Shown: positions 1 to 6,303, numbered from the stretch's first letter. The stretch: 8,898 nucleotides of DNA from an uncultured Lachnospiraceae bacterium (GCA_947177465.1 CAMWUP010000066.1:1-8898); one strand, 5' to 3'. Program-made: numbers and translations. The notes: a model not told the origin generated them from the sequence alone.

Positions 1-2
1 TG

Positions 3-104
3 GAGAATGTAGACGCGAAGCGTCTGCCGGAAGTTTATCTGTAAGCGTAGGAAAAAAGAGGGTATTTTGCGTCAAAGGTGTAGCATATTAACCGCCCGCC
101 TTCT
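3..104 (+). pseudogene. Decayed end of a GntR-type winged-helix domain and linker (MocR family)
   Basis: Read in the same frame as the downstream aminotransferase, this stretch gives ENVDAKRLPEVYL, stop, A, stop, EKRGYFASKV, stop, HINRPPS. MocR/GntR proteins typically have a motif like ENAYAQL.AEGYIY..EKRGYFV here, at the end of the winged-helix domain, so I read it as a remnant of that domain and of the linker. The in-frame stops are TAA at 42-44, TAG at 48-50 and TAG at 81-83. Each could arise from a sense codon by one substitution. The window starts inside the domain, so the upstream part is not visible. A sequencing error is unlikely to produce three substitution-type stops, but it cannot be excluded. 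The homology is judged by eye from knowledge of the family. Confidence 0.7.
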
Positions 105-1229
105 GTGATATTTTCAGAAGAAGCGCGTTATGCGGAGGAAAAATGGTTTGCGGACTTTACTTCTTCCAATACAGTCTATGATAAATTTCCTTTTTCACAG
201 TGGAGCAGGGTGATGCGGGAGACCTTAAGCTATCGGGAGAAGGAGCTTTTGCGGACGGCGCCTTTTCAGGGGGTAAAGGAGCTCAGGGAGGAGATTGCGG
301 CATATCTGTACAGAAACCGTGGGATGCAGGTGTCGCCGGACTGCATTTTAATCGGCGCGGGAACGGAATATTTATACGGAAGGCTTTTAGAGCTTTTGCC
401 TAAGGACGGCGTCTATGCGGCGGAGGACCCGGGGTACAGGAAAATTACCAGACTCTATGAAGGAAACGGCGTTCCCTTCCGGTATGTGCCTGTGGACGGG
501 GAAGGAATTTGTGTAGATGCGCTCCTTGCAAGCGGCGCAAGTGTGGCGCATGTCTCCCCGGGCTACCATTTTCCCATGGGCTTTGTCATGCCGGTGGGAC
601 GCAGGCAGGCGCTTTTGTCTTGGGCGAAGGCGGAGCCGGACAGGTACATTATTGAAGACGATTATGACTGTGAGCTCCGCTATTTCGGGAAGCCTGCGCC
701 GGCGATTCAGAGTATGGACTGCAATCACAGGGTTATTTACTTAAATACCTTCAGTAAGACGCTGACGCCGTCGCTGCGAATCAGCTACATGGTGCTGCCG
801 GAAAAGCTGATGGACAGGTATGTACAGAAAATGAACTACTATTCCAATACGGTGTCGAGCTTCGAGCAGTATGCACTGGCGTCTTTTCTGAAACAGGGCT
901 TTTTTGAGCGCCATATCAACCGTATGCGGAAATATTACAGAGAGTACAGAAACAGGATTGTGCAATATATCAAAGAAGCTTCCCTGCCGGTGACGGAAAT
1001 TAAGGGACAGGATGCGGGGACCAGACTGCTCGTCAAAGTAGATACTACGCTTACCGATACCCAGATAAAATGGGCGGCGAAAGAGGCGGGGCTGAAGGTA
1101 GAATGTCTGTCGGAATTCTGTCATGAAAAAAGACCGGAGTACGACAGTACTATTATTTTAAATTATGCGGATTTAAGCGAGGAGGTACTAAAGGAAGCCA
1201 TCCTGCGGCTTGCGCATATTTTTGCGTGA
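105..1229 (+). CDS. PLP-dependent aminotransferase domain of a MocR-type protein, separated from its DNA-binding domain
   Basis: This is a fold-type I aminotransferase domain of the kind found at the C-terminus of MocR regulators such as GabR and PdxR. Visible landmarks are ADFTSSNTVYDKFPFSQW at the start of the domain, EDPGY (about 107-111), SPGYHFPMGFVMPVGRR (151-167), IIEDDYDCELRY (182-193) and NTFSKTL (214-220). The Schiff-base lysine is K218. Asp185, Tyr187 and Tyr111 sit at the same spacing from it as the PLP contacts in GabR. The start given is a GTG just downstream of the last nonsense codon, but no convincing ribosome site precedes it, so the true start and even expression are uncertain. 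In intact relatives this domain follows a helix-turn-helix of about 70 residues, whose remains lie at 3-104. It may be a dead regulator, a free-standing aminotransferase or an effector-binding domain. The last codons overlap a promoter for the next gene. Confidence 0.75.
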   Translation: MIFSEEARYAEEKWFADFTSSNTVYDKFPFSQWSRVMRETLSYREKELLRTAPFQGVKELREEIAAYLYRNRGMQVSPDCILIGAGTEYLYGRLLELLPKDGVYAAEDPGYRKITRLYEGNGVPFRYVPVDGEGICVDALLASGASVAHVSPGYHFPMGFVMPVGRRQALLSWAKAEPDRYIIEDDYDCELRYFGKPAPAIQSMDCNHRVIYLNTFSKTLTPSLRISYMVLPEKLMDRYVQKMNYYSNTVSSFEQYALASFLKQGFFERHINRMRKYYREYRNRIVQYIKEASLPVTEIKGQDAGTRLLVKVDTTLTDTQIKWAAKEAGLKVECLSEFCHEKRPEYDSTIILNYADLSEEVLKEAILRLAHIFA

Positions 1230-1243
1230 GGCAAGCCATACTA
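1214..1243 (+). promoter_or_regulatory. Sigma-G (forespore) type promoter for spoVAD
   Basis: The -35 element GCATA (1214-1218) and -10 element CATACTA (1237-1243) are separated by 18 nt. This matches the known sigma-G pattern, a G-x-ATR -35 box and a CATnnTA -10 box. Transcription would start near 1250, about 108 nt before the spoVAD start codon. The -35 box lies inside the end of the aminotransferase gene. The spoVA genes of Bacillus subtilis are transcribed by sigma-G, so promoter type and gene function agree. Confidence 0.75.
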
Positions 1244-1244
1244 A

Positions 1245-1296
1245 TCCTGTACCCGCCTGTAAAAAGAAGGCAGGCGGATTGTGGAAGGATACAGGA
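1245..1296 (+). repeat. Nested inverted repeat in the spoVAD leader
   Basis: An inner stem CCGCCTG (1253-1259) pairs with CAGGCGG (1271-1277) across an 11-nt A-rich loop. An outer stem TCCTGTA (1245-1251) pairs with TACAGGA (1290-1296). Both arms are perfect. There is no T tract after it, so it is not a standard intrinsic terminator for the upstream gene. It starts close to the predicted spoVAD transcription start, so it could be a 5' RNA structure, or a weak terminator remnant of the upstream gene. Confidence 0.5.
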
Positions 1297-1357
1297 GACA
1301 GCAGCGTGCGTCTGCGCCAATTTGAGCGGGAACAGGCTGCGGAAAGGCAGGATTTGT

Positions 1358-2392
1358 ATGAGCGAGGATAACTTGTGTACGGCGGGAAGCCAGAGCGTAA
1401 AGCTGAAAAAAGAAGTATACATCAACGGCAGCGCCTCTATTGTAGGCAAAAAAGAGGGCGAAGGTCCCCTTGGACTTCTTTTTGACATGGTGGGCGAGGA
1501 CGACATGTTCGGCTGTAAGACATGGGAAGAGGCGGAGAGCAGCCTGCAGAAGGATGCGGTTTATATGGCGCTTGGGAAGGCGGGAAAAAAGCCGGAGGAT
1601 ATGCGTTATATTTTTGCAGGTGACTTATTGGGTCAATCCATAGCCACGTCCTTTGGCATTATGAACTATAATATACCGCTTCTCGGCGTCTATGGCGCCT
1701 GCTCCACCTGCGGGGAGTCGCTGACGCTCGGTGCAATGGCGGTTTCAGGCGGTTTTGCAGAAAATGTCGTATGTGTCACCTCCAGTCATTTTGCCAGTGC
1801 GGAAAAGGAGTTCCGTTTTCCATTGGGGTATGGCAGCCAGCGTCCCCTGTCCGCGTCATGGACAGTTACGGGAAGCGGCGCATTTGTGCTGGGAAACAGG
1901 AAGGAAGCGGGCGCAAGAGCGCGGATTACGGCAATGACAGTGGGGAAGATTGTGGATTTCGGACTGAAGGATTCTCTAAATATGGGAGCATGTATGGCGC
2001 CGGCTGCAGCGTCAACTATTGCGGCTCATTTTATTGACTTTAACAGTCAGCCGGAAGAATACGACAAAATCATCACCGGTGATTTGGGAAGCGTGGGACA
2101 GCGTGTACTTCTCGATTTTCTGCGTGATAAGGGCTACGATATTTCCGACAGGCATATGGACTGCGGCATGGAAATTTATGATGCCGACACGCAGGACACC
2201 CATGCGGGCGGCTCCGGCTGCGGCTGCAGCGCAGTCACGCTGTCTGCCTATATTTTAAAACAGATTGCGGAGGGCAACTGGAGGAAGGTACTCTTTGTAC
2301 CCACCGGTGCGCTTTTGAGTAAGACCAGTTTTAACGAGGGGCAGACTGTACCCGGAATTGCCCATGGGGTGGTGCTGGAGAGCCTGAATTAG
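1358..2392 (+). CDS. spoVAD: Stage V sporulation protein AD (SpoVAD), dipicolinic acid uptake into the spore
   Basis: SpoVAD is a thiolase-fold protein, related to ketoacyl-ACP synthase III but not known to be an enzyme. It binds dipicolinic acid and works with SpoVAC and other SpoVA proteins to move Ca-DPA across the inner forespore membrane. The 344-residue length matches the family. Recognisable segments are FDMVGEDDMFGCKTWEEAES (42-61), FAGDLLGQ (86-93), GVYGACSTCGESL (110-122), TSSHFASAEKEFRFPLGYG (141-159), GDLGSVGQ (241-248), HAGGSGCGCSA (282-292) and PTGALLS (315-321). The start at 1358 is chosen because SpoVAD homology begins there and AGGA lies 5 nt upstream; the frame is open further upstream to 1226 but looks noncoding. 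A sigma-G promoter and a nested inverted repeat precede it. Unusually, no spoVAC lies upstream and no spoVAE downstream, so this may be an extra, orphan copy or a relocated gene. Confidence 0.93.
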   Translation: MSEDNLCTAGSQSVKLKKEVYINGSASIVGKKEGEGPLGLLFDMVGEDDMFGCKTWEEAESSLQKDAVYMALGKAGKKPEDMRYIFAGDLLGQSIATSFGIMNYNIPLLGVYGACSTCGESLTLGAMAVSGGFAENVVCVTSSHFASAEKEFRFPLGYGSQRPLSASWTVTGSGAFVLGNRKEAGARARITAMTVGKIVDFGLKDSLNMGACMAPAAASTIAAHFIDFNSQPEEYDKIITGDLGSVGQRVLLDFLRDKGYDISDRHMDCGMEIYDADTQDTHAGGSGCGCSAVTLSAYILKQIAEGNWRKVLFVPTGALLSKTSFNEGQTVPGIAHGVVLESLN

Positions 2393-2401
2393 TTTTTTGT
2401 G

Positions 2402-2430
2402 TTTACTTTTCAGAAAAATGGAAGTATCAT
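2402..2430 (+). promoter_or_regulatory. Possible sigma-A promoter of the two-component operon
   Basis: TTTACT (2402-2407) and TATCAT (2425-2430) are separated by 17 nt, with four and five of six matches to the sigma-A consensus. The site lies in the only gap before the response regulator, about 57 nt ahead of its start codon. A T-rich run (2393-2398) precedes it. The match is moderate and was found by eye. Confidence 0.4.
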
Positions 2431-2486
2431 ATTGCCATGCCGGATATGAGCGGCAGATGCTTAGGAGTACAAAGGAGTCAGGAGAC

Positions 2487-3155
2487 ATGCGCAATGAGTG
2501 CGATACCATATTGATTGTGGAAGACGATGAAAATGCAGCAAAGTATATCCAGACCTGTCTGCTTATGGGACAGTACAAAAGCGTCGTCTGCGACAACGGA
2601 TGCGATGCCGTGAAGCTTTTGGAGGAGCAGAGCTTTGATTTGATACTTCTGGATATTATGCTTCCGGGTATGGATGGGTTTGAAGTGCAGGAGCATATCA
2701 AATCAAAAAACATACCCATTATTTTTCTGACGGCTATGCAGGATGTGATGGACAAGGTCCGCGGGCTGAAGGCAGGAGCGGAGGATTATATTGTAAAGCC
2801 TTTTGAAGTAATGGAGCTTTTAGCGCGGGTTGAAGTGGTATTGCGCCGTTGCCGCAAGGACAATATAAGGTATGTTTACGGTGACATAGAAGTGGATGCC
2901 GAAAGGCATATTGTGTTGAAGAAGGGAGAACCTGTCGCTGTTTCGCCCAAGGAATTTGAGGTTTTGTGTTATTTCATAAAATATCAGGATATCGTCATAT
3001 CGAGGGAGCGGCTTCTGGCTGATTTATGGGACATCCATTACCAGGGAGAAACCCGTACAGTCGATACGCATGTACAACAGCTCAGACGGAAGCTGGACTT
3101 AAGGGATAAAATGCTCTCCATCCCAAAGTACGGCTATAAACTGGTGCGGGGATAG
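2487..3155 (+). CDS. OmpR/PhoB-family response regulator
   Basis: This cytoplasmic DNA-binding protein of 222 residues is activated by phosphoryl transfer from a histidine kinase, almost certainly the one encoded 4 nt downstream. The receiver domain (about 7-120) has the acidic pair D13/D14, phosphoacceptor D56 in LILLDIMLPGMDGF, T82 in FLTAMQD and K104 in IVKPFE. The C-terminal winged helix (about 127-221) carries VSPKEFEVL, the recognition-helix segment TVDTHVQQLRRKL and the end motif PKYGYKLVRG. I chose the start at 2487 because the receiver fold begins right after it and AGGAG sits just upstream. A longer reading from 2397 adds 30 residues unlike the family. All catalytic residues are present. 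Likely targets are its own operon and the downstream transporter operon, but no binding site is proven. Confidence 0.94.
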   Translation: MRNECDTILIVEDDENAAKYIQTCLLMGQYKSVVCDNGCDAVKLLEEQSFDLILLDIMLPGMDGFEVQEHIKSKNIPIIFLTAMQDVMDKVRGLKAGAEDYIVKPFEVMELLARVEVVLRRCRKDNIRYVYGDIEVDAERHIVLKKGEPVAVSPKEFEVLCYFIKYQDIVISRERLLADLWDIHYQGETRTVDTHVQQLRRKLDLRDKMLSIPKYGYKLVRG

Positions 3156-3159
3156 GCAT

Positions 3160-4536
3160 ATGAGGTTGTGGCAAAAAATATTCTTACCTTCTGCGGCGCT
3201 TACGATGGCAGGCATTTTTGTAATCGCAATGAGCCTTGTTGTCCGCAGCCATACTTTGCAGCTCATGGCACAGAAGGAAGCTGTCATGTCGGACAGCAGT
3301 AAAATAATGACTGAACTGGAGCGGACGCTGGAAGAACGGAAGCGCGGTTATTTTTTGTCTTCCGCCATCATGGAAGAGCTGCTTGTGTCATCATGCCGTG
3401 AGATGACCGATGAAACCACGGAGGTATCTGTCAGGCTGCTGCGTGAAAATCCGTACGAAGGAAAAGACGACAATTTTATTTGTCTGAAGGAGAACGGGAT
3501 TATTTACCTTCAAACCACCGCCTTTCTATCAGGAGAGCTTTGGCAGATCAATATAGAGAAAAACATGCAGCCGCTTCTTGAACGGTTTCAGGAAGAGGTG
3601 CGGACGGTGCAGGCATACGGAGTCGTGGTATCTATGGCGATTTCCGTTTTCCTGCTTATTCTGTCGGTTGGGATTACAAGACCTGTAAAAAAAATGGAAG
3701 AGGCGACGAAAAGAATTTCAGCCGGCGATTACAGCTATCGAATTGCATACAAGGGGAGCGACGAGCTTTCCGAGCTGTCGCAGCGCATGAACGAAATGGC
3801 GGCGCATATTGAGACCGATACGGATTATATAGAAAAAGTCTCGGAGAACAGAAGAAAATTTATTGCGGATATGACCCATGAATTGAAAACGCCGCTGACG
3901 TCGATTTTGGGATTTGCAGATGTGCTTCGGATAAAGCCGGATATTTCCGACGAGGAAAGAAGGGACTATGCAGATATCATTTTTACTGAGGCAGAGCGCC
4001 TGAAGCTGTTGTCGTCACGGCTGATGGAGCTTATTACCATCAGCGAAACCAAGCTGCAGATGGTTCCGGTTGATATTGCAAGGCTGCTTGCGCGGGAGGC
4101 GGAAATGTATCGGCCTGTCAGCGGGAAAGCGGGGGTTTTGCTGACGCTCGATTTGGAGCCTGCCGTTATTCTGGCAGAGGAAACGCTGCTTGCCACGCTG
4201 TTTGTCAATTTGATAGATAATGCAAGAAAGGCGTCTGCCCCGGGCAAAACGATACATATCAGCAGCAGGAGAGAGGATGCCCGCGCGCTGATTCAAGTTG
4301 CGGATCAGGGAATCGGTATTCCCGAAGAACAGATTGCATATGTGACAGAGGCTTTCTATATGGTGGACAAGGCGCGGACAAGAAAGGCGGGAGGAGCCGG
4401 AATCGGCCTTGCGCTGTGCAAGGCAATCGCCGCAGCGCACCATGGTGAACTGACGATTGAAAGCAAGGTAAACGCAGGTACAACGGTTACGGTTTCCATA
4501 CCATTGTATGAGAGCGGGAGTGAGGACCAGGGATGA
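3160..4536 (+). CDS. Membrane sensor histidine kinase (HAMP, HisKA, HATPase_c)
   Basis: This 458-residue sensor kinase is the partner of the preceding response regulator. It has a first membrane segment (about 8-28), an extracytoplasmic sensor region of about 120 residues (30-150), a second membrane segment (about 153-172) and a HAMP linker (173-222). A dimerisation/phosphoacceptor domain follows, with H240 in FIADMTHELKTPLTSILGF, and then a GHKL ATPase domain. That domain has the N box at NLIDNARKA (350-358), G1 at DQGIGIP (382-388), the F box around EAFYMVDKAR and G2 at GGAGIGLAL (411-419). Every catalytic box is intact. The sensor region has no domain I recognise. The gene begins 4 nt after the regulator's stop and overlaps the next gene by 4 nt, so all three are probably co-translated. 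The large external domain separates it from the short intramembrane-sensing BceS type. Confidence 0.95.
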   Translation: MRLWQKIFLPSAALTMAGIFVIAMSLVVRSHTLQLMAQKEAVMSDSSKIMTELERTLEERKRGYFLSSAIMEELLVSSCREMTDETTEVSVRLLRENPYEGKDDNFICLKENGIIYLQTTAFLSGELWQINIEKNMQPLLERFQEEVRTVQAYGVVVSMAISVFLLILSVGITRPVKKMEEATKRISAGDYSYRIAYKGSDELSELSQRMNEMAAHIETDTDYIEKVSENRRKFIADMTHELKTPLTSILGFADVLRIKPDISDEERRDYADIIFTEAERLKLLSSRLMELITISETKLQMVPVDIARLLAREAEMYRPVSGKAGVLLTLDLEPAVILAEETLLATLFVNLIDNARKASAPGKTIHISSRREDARALIQVADQGIGIPEEQIAYVTEAFYMVDKARTRKAGGAGIGLALCKAIAAAHHGELTIESKVNAGTTVTVSIPLYESGSEDQG

Positions 4537-5366
4537 AGGGGAAGGGAATCATAATCACTGCCATTGTCTGTGCCCTGCTGATTACAGCGGGCACATTTGG
4601 CATTTCATTGTTATATCAAACTATTTTTCAGCCAGAGTCGCTGATGGAGGAACGTTCTGACAGCGAAACCGGATGGCGCGAAGCGAAGCAGGCGTATGGC
4701 AGAGAGGTGCTTTACCCGTTTTCCTGTGCGCTGGAGTCAGGCGTCATTGCAGAAACAGACGGAGCTTACCTGCTTCTGGATTCTTGTCATACCCGTCCGT
4801 CTGTTTATCTGCCGCTTTTGGAGCTGGCGGGGCTGGAGTTTTCAGATTTGGAGACGGCCAATGTTGCCACATATCAATATCAGTCGGATACTGTGGAAGC
4901 CGATAGATATGGCATGCAGTATTTGTTTCATGTCAGACTGCCCCAAAGTGACGGGGAGCGCAGTCTGATTATTGCAGTGGACAGGGAGTTCATACCTGTA
5001 CTGACGCTGTATGGGACAGAGAAGGTATTATATCCTGAAGGCGACAGTGTTGATGTCCATACGCTTGAGCAGGGGACTCTTTCTGAGGCGCTTTTTGAGT
5101 ACGCCGGAAAAATCGACGATATTCTTGTGCTGCAAGCCGCGTACAATTCGCTTATGATAGCTGCCTTAGAGTGTCTTCCGGCTGAAGAGGAACATCCGAC
5201 TGGCAGTCTCAGGGGGTATTGCGCGCACGGAGAATGGCAGATGTATTCGGATTCTTCCATGGCGGCATATGTGTGTATTCTGGAAGACTGCAATTTTGTC
5301 CTGTACTATGATGTATCGGACGGCACATTCTGCGGCTACAGCATCGCGTTCAATGATTTACGGTAA
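4533..5366 (+). CDS. Unrecognised membrane-anchored extracytoplasmic protein, probable partner of the two-component system
   Basis: I do not recognise this 277-residue protein. One uncleaved signal-anchor helix (about 5-28) is followed by a soluble region of about 245 residues predicted to lie outside the membrane. That region is acidic, rich in aromatic residues and beta-strand-like segments, and holds seven cysteines (65, 85, 213, 230, 248, 253, 267), four of them in the last 50 residues. There is no lipobox. The start codon overlaps the kinase stop as ATGA, and GAGGA lies 6 nt upstream, so translation is coupled to the kinase. A strong terminator follows the stop codon. The position suggests a co-sensor or negative regulator of the kinase, comparable in layout but not visibly in sequence to YycH/YycI-like accessory proteins. 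That role is inferred only from context. Confidence 0.8.
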   Translation: MKGKGIIITAIVCALLITAGTFGISLLYQTIFQPESLMEERSDSETGWREAKQAYGREVLYPFSCALESGVIAETDGAYLLLDSCHTRPSVYLPLLELAGLEFSDLETANVATYQYQSDTVEADRYGMQYLFHVRLPQSDGERSLIIAVDREFIPVLTLYGTEKVLYPEGDSVDVHTLEQGTLSEALFEYAGKIDDILVLQAAYNSLMIAALECLPAEEEHPTGSLRGYCAHGEWQMYSDSSMAAYVCILEDCNFVLYYDVSDGTFCGYSIAFNDLR

Positions 5367-5373
5367 GAATAGG

Positions 5374-5410
5374 AAAATGCAGAGAGGCTTGTACTCTTTG
5401 CATTTTTTTT
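5374..5410 (+). terminator. Intrinsic terminator of the two-component operon
   Basis: AAAATGCA (5374-5381) pairs with TGCATTTT (5399-5406), and AGAG (5383-5386) pairs with CTCT (5394-5397). A G-T wobble joins the two parts, giving a 13-position stem with a 7-nt loop. The 3' arm runs directly into a tract of eight T residues (5403-5410), and a second T run follows at 5414-5420. It begins 7 nt after the stop codon of the 277-residue protein. This separates the regulatory operon from the lipoprotein and transporter operon. Confidence 0.93.
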
Positions 5411-5429
5411 GCATTTTTTTGGGGACTCC

Positions 5430-5582
5430 ATGGATTGGCAAAGATATACTGTTTACAACAGGCCTGAAATAAGTACAAAAGAAGCGGTTCTGCGCCTGTG
5501 CGCAGTCGGAGCAGAACCGCTGTATAAGGAGGAATACGATGATGTGTCACTATTTAAAAAAGATTTTGCTTTTCACCCTTAG
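5430..5582 (+). CDS. Possible 50-codon upstream ORF overlapping the lipoprotein start
   Basis: An ATG at 5430, preceded by GGGGA at 5421-5425, opens a 50-codon frame starting MDWQRYTVYN and ending FKKDFAFHP. It runs through the 11-bp inverted repeat and past the lipoprotein ribosome site, stopping 44 nt inside the lipoprotein gene in another frame. The composition looks protein-like and mixed, but I recognise no family. It may be a leader peptide coupling translation to the leader structure, or a chance open frame. It would be transcribed only if the promoter lies upstream of 5430, which conflicts with the promoter proposed at 5452. Confidence 0.15.
   Translation: MDWQRYTVYNRPEISTKEAVLRLCAVGAEPLYKEEYDDVSLFKKDFAFHP
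5452..5479 (+). promoter_or_regulatory. Weak candidate promoter of the lipoprotein/transporter operon
   Basis: TTTACA (5452-5457) and TACAAA (5474-5479) are 16 nt apart, matching the sigma-A consensus at five and four of six positions. An alternative -10 box, TATACT (5445-5450), has no matching -35 box. A promoter is expected here because a strong terminator lies just upstream and the next gene begins at 5539. The exact site is uncertain. Confidence 0.25.
5483..5521 (+). repeat. Perfect 11-bp inverted repeat ahead of the lipoprotein ribosome site, with an alternative hairpin
   Basis: AGCGGTTCTGC (5483-5493) is an exact inverted match to GCAGAACCGCT (5511-5521), with a 17-nt centre. A second, mutually exclusive hairpin, CTGCGC (5490-5495) with GCGCAG (5500-5505) and a 4-nt loop, uses part of the same left arm. 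The ribosome site AAGGAGG (5526-5532) begins only 5 nt after the right arm. No T tract follows on the plus strand. On the minus strand the arm is followed by a short T-rich run, so weak reverse termination is possible. Other readings are a leader RNA switch or a regulator binding site. Confidence 0.6.
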
Positions 5583-6303
5583 CTGTGTTCTGCTGGCAGG
5601 ATGCAGCGCAGCACCGAAAAAATTACCTTCGGACAGCCAAAATCCCCCAACCACCCAAGACGGGGAACAGGATCGGACAACCGCCCAGGACGGGGAAACG
5701 GATATGACCGGACCGGACCTGACCGGGGATGGGACGGGGAGCCGGGACGAACTGCCGGACAGCTACGTTTATGTGCTGCCGGAGTGTATTTTTCCGGTGT
5801 CGGAGATTCCGGACGATGATGGCGTTGCCTGGGAGCTGTTAAACTGTGAAGTGACGAAAGAATTCGGAGAACGCAATATGGAAAATCTGAATTATTTTTG
5901 GGATGACAACGGTATAGACAGTAATGGCAATCTGGTGAAGGACTGCAGTTATATTTTCCTGTCCCTGCAGTATACCAATACGACCGATTCCAAAGTAAAG
6001 ATATTCCGTCCCGGCAAAGGTATCTATTTTCTTGATGCGAATAATATTTTTTGCGACCGTTCCGAGACGAATTACATTGATGTGCACTGGACGGGCGGTA
6101 CTGTCAGTGAGGTACTGTTTTACGAGCTTGCGCCGGGAGAAACCATCACCAGCGAGGTTGGGTACATTGTGGAAGATGGGACACTGGAAAAATACGATAA
6201 GATATATCTTGCCATCAGGCAGGCCGACTGCTGGACAGATGCGGGCGGGGCGACAGACCCCAATGCAATTTTTGTTGATTTGAGCGGGCTGATTAAGCCT
6301 TGA
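5539..6303 (+). CDS. Secreted lipoprotein with a beta-sandwich-like domain, encoded with an ABC exporter
   Basis: The 254-residue product starts with a basic, hydrophobic lipoprotein signal and the lipobox LLAGC (18-22), so C22 should be lipidated and the protein anchored on the outer face of the membrane. A low-complexity Thr/Asp/Gly/Gln linker (about 28-72) contains a duplicated TTxxDGE-like unit. The main domain (about 75-254) has the segments CSYIFLSLQYTN and LFYELAPGETITSEVGYIV. These resemble the strand pattern of DUF4352/DUF5027-type immunoglobulin-like lipoproteins, a tentative family call. AAGGAGG lies 6 nt before the first of two consecutive ATG codons. The gene heads an operon, with the first permease 13 nt downstream. 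By analogy with LanI proteins beside LanFEG transporters it may bind a substrate for the exporter; this is inference. Confidence 0.85.
   Translation: MMCHYLKKILLFTLSCVLLAGCSAAPKKLPSDSQNPPTTQDGEQDRTTAQDGETDMTGPDLTGDGTGSRDELPDSYVYVLPECIFPVSEIPDDDGVAWELLNCEVTKEFGERNMENLNYFWDDNGIDSNGNLVKDCSYIFLSLQYTNTTDSKVKIFRPGKGIYFLDANNIFCDRSETNYIDVHWTGGTVSEVLFYELAPGETITSEVGYIVEDGTLEKYDKIYLAIRQADCWTDAGGATDPNAIFVDLSGLIKP
5649..5703 (+). repeat. Tandem imperfect 30-nt repeat in the lipoprotein linker
   Basis: A 25-nt segment at 5649-5673 recurs at 5679-5703 with 21 of 25 identical bases and a 30-nt period, which is exactly ten codons. It encodes two copies of a TxQDGE(Q/T)D unit in the stalk after the lipobox. 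More GACGGGG and GACCGG-like words follow up to about 5750. The in-frame period points to a spacer whose length could change by slippage or recombination without breaking the reading frame. Confidence 0.7.

Noticed and set aside
42..83. Recoding or read-through of the TAA and TAG codons in the MocR remnant
   Set aside because: Both TAA and TAG are involved and no recoding signal is visible, and these codons are used as normal stops elsewhere in the window (for example spoVAD and the response regulator).
1226..1357. Longer N-terminus for SpoVAD starting at 1226
   Set aside because: The added 44 residues are unlike the family and overlap the promoter and hairpin. The ATG at 1358 has a ribosome site and gives the normal length.
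1358..2392. Active 3-oxoacyl-ACP synthase III (FabH)
   Set aside because: The fold is related, but the motifs FDMVGEDDMFGCKTWEEAES and HAGGSGCGCSA are characteristic of SpoVAD, and the sigma-G promoter fits sporulation.
2393..2398. Intrinsic terminator after spoVAD
   Set aside because: There is a run of six T but no stable stem immediately upstream.
2397..2486. Longer start for the response regulator
   Set aside because: The 30 extra residues do not resemble a receiver domain, the proposed promoter lies in this stretch, and a better ribosome site precedes 2487.
2255..2755. Minus-strand 166-codon open frame
   Set aside because: It lies opposite the ends of spoVAD and the response regulator, both well-supported genes, and its translation resembles no family.
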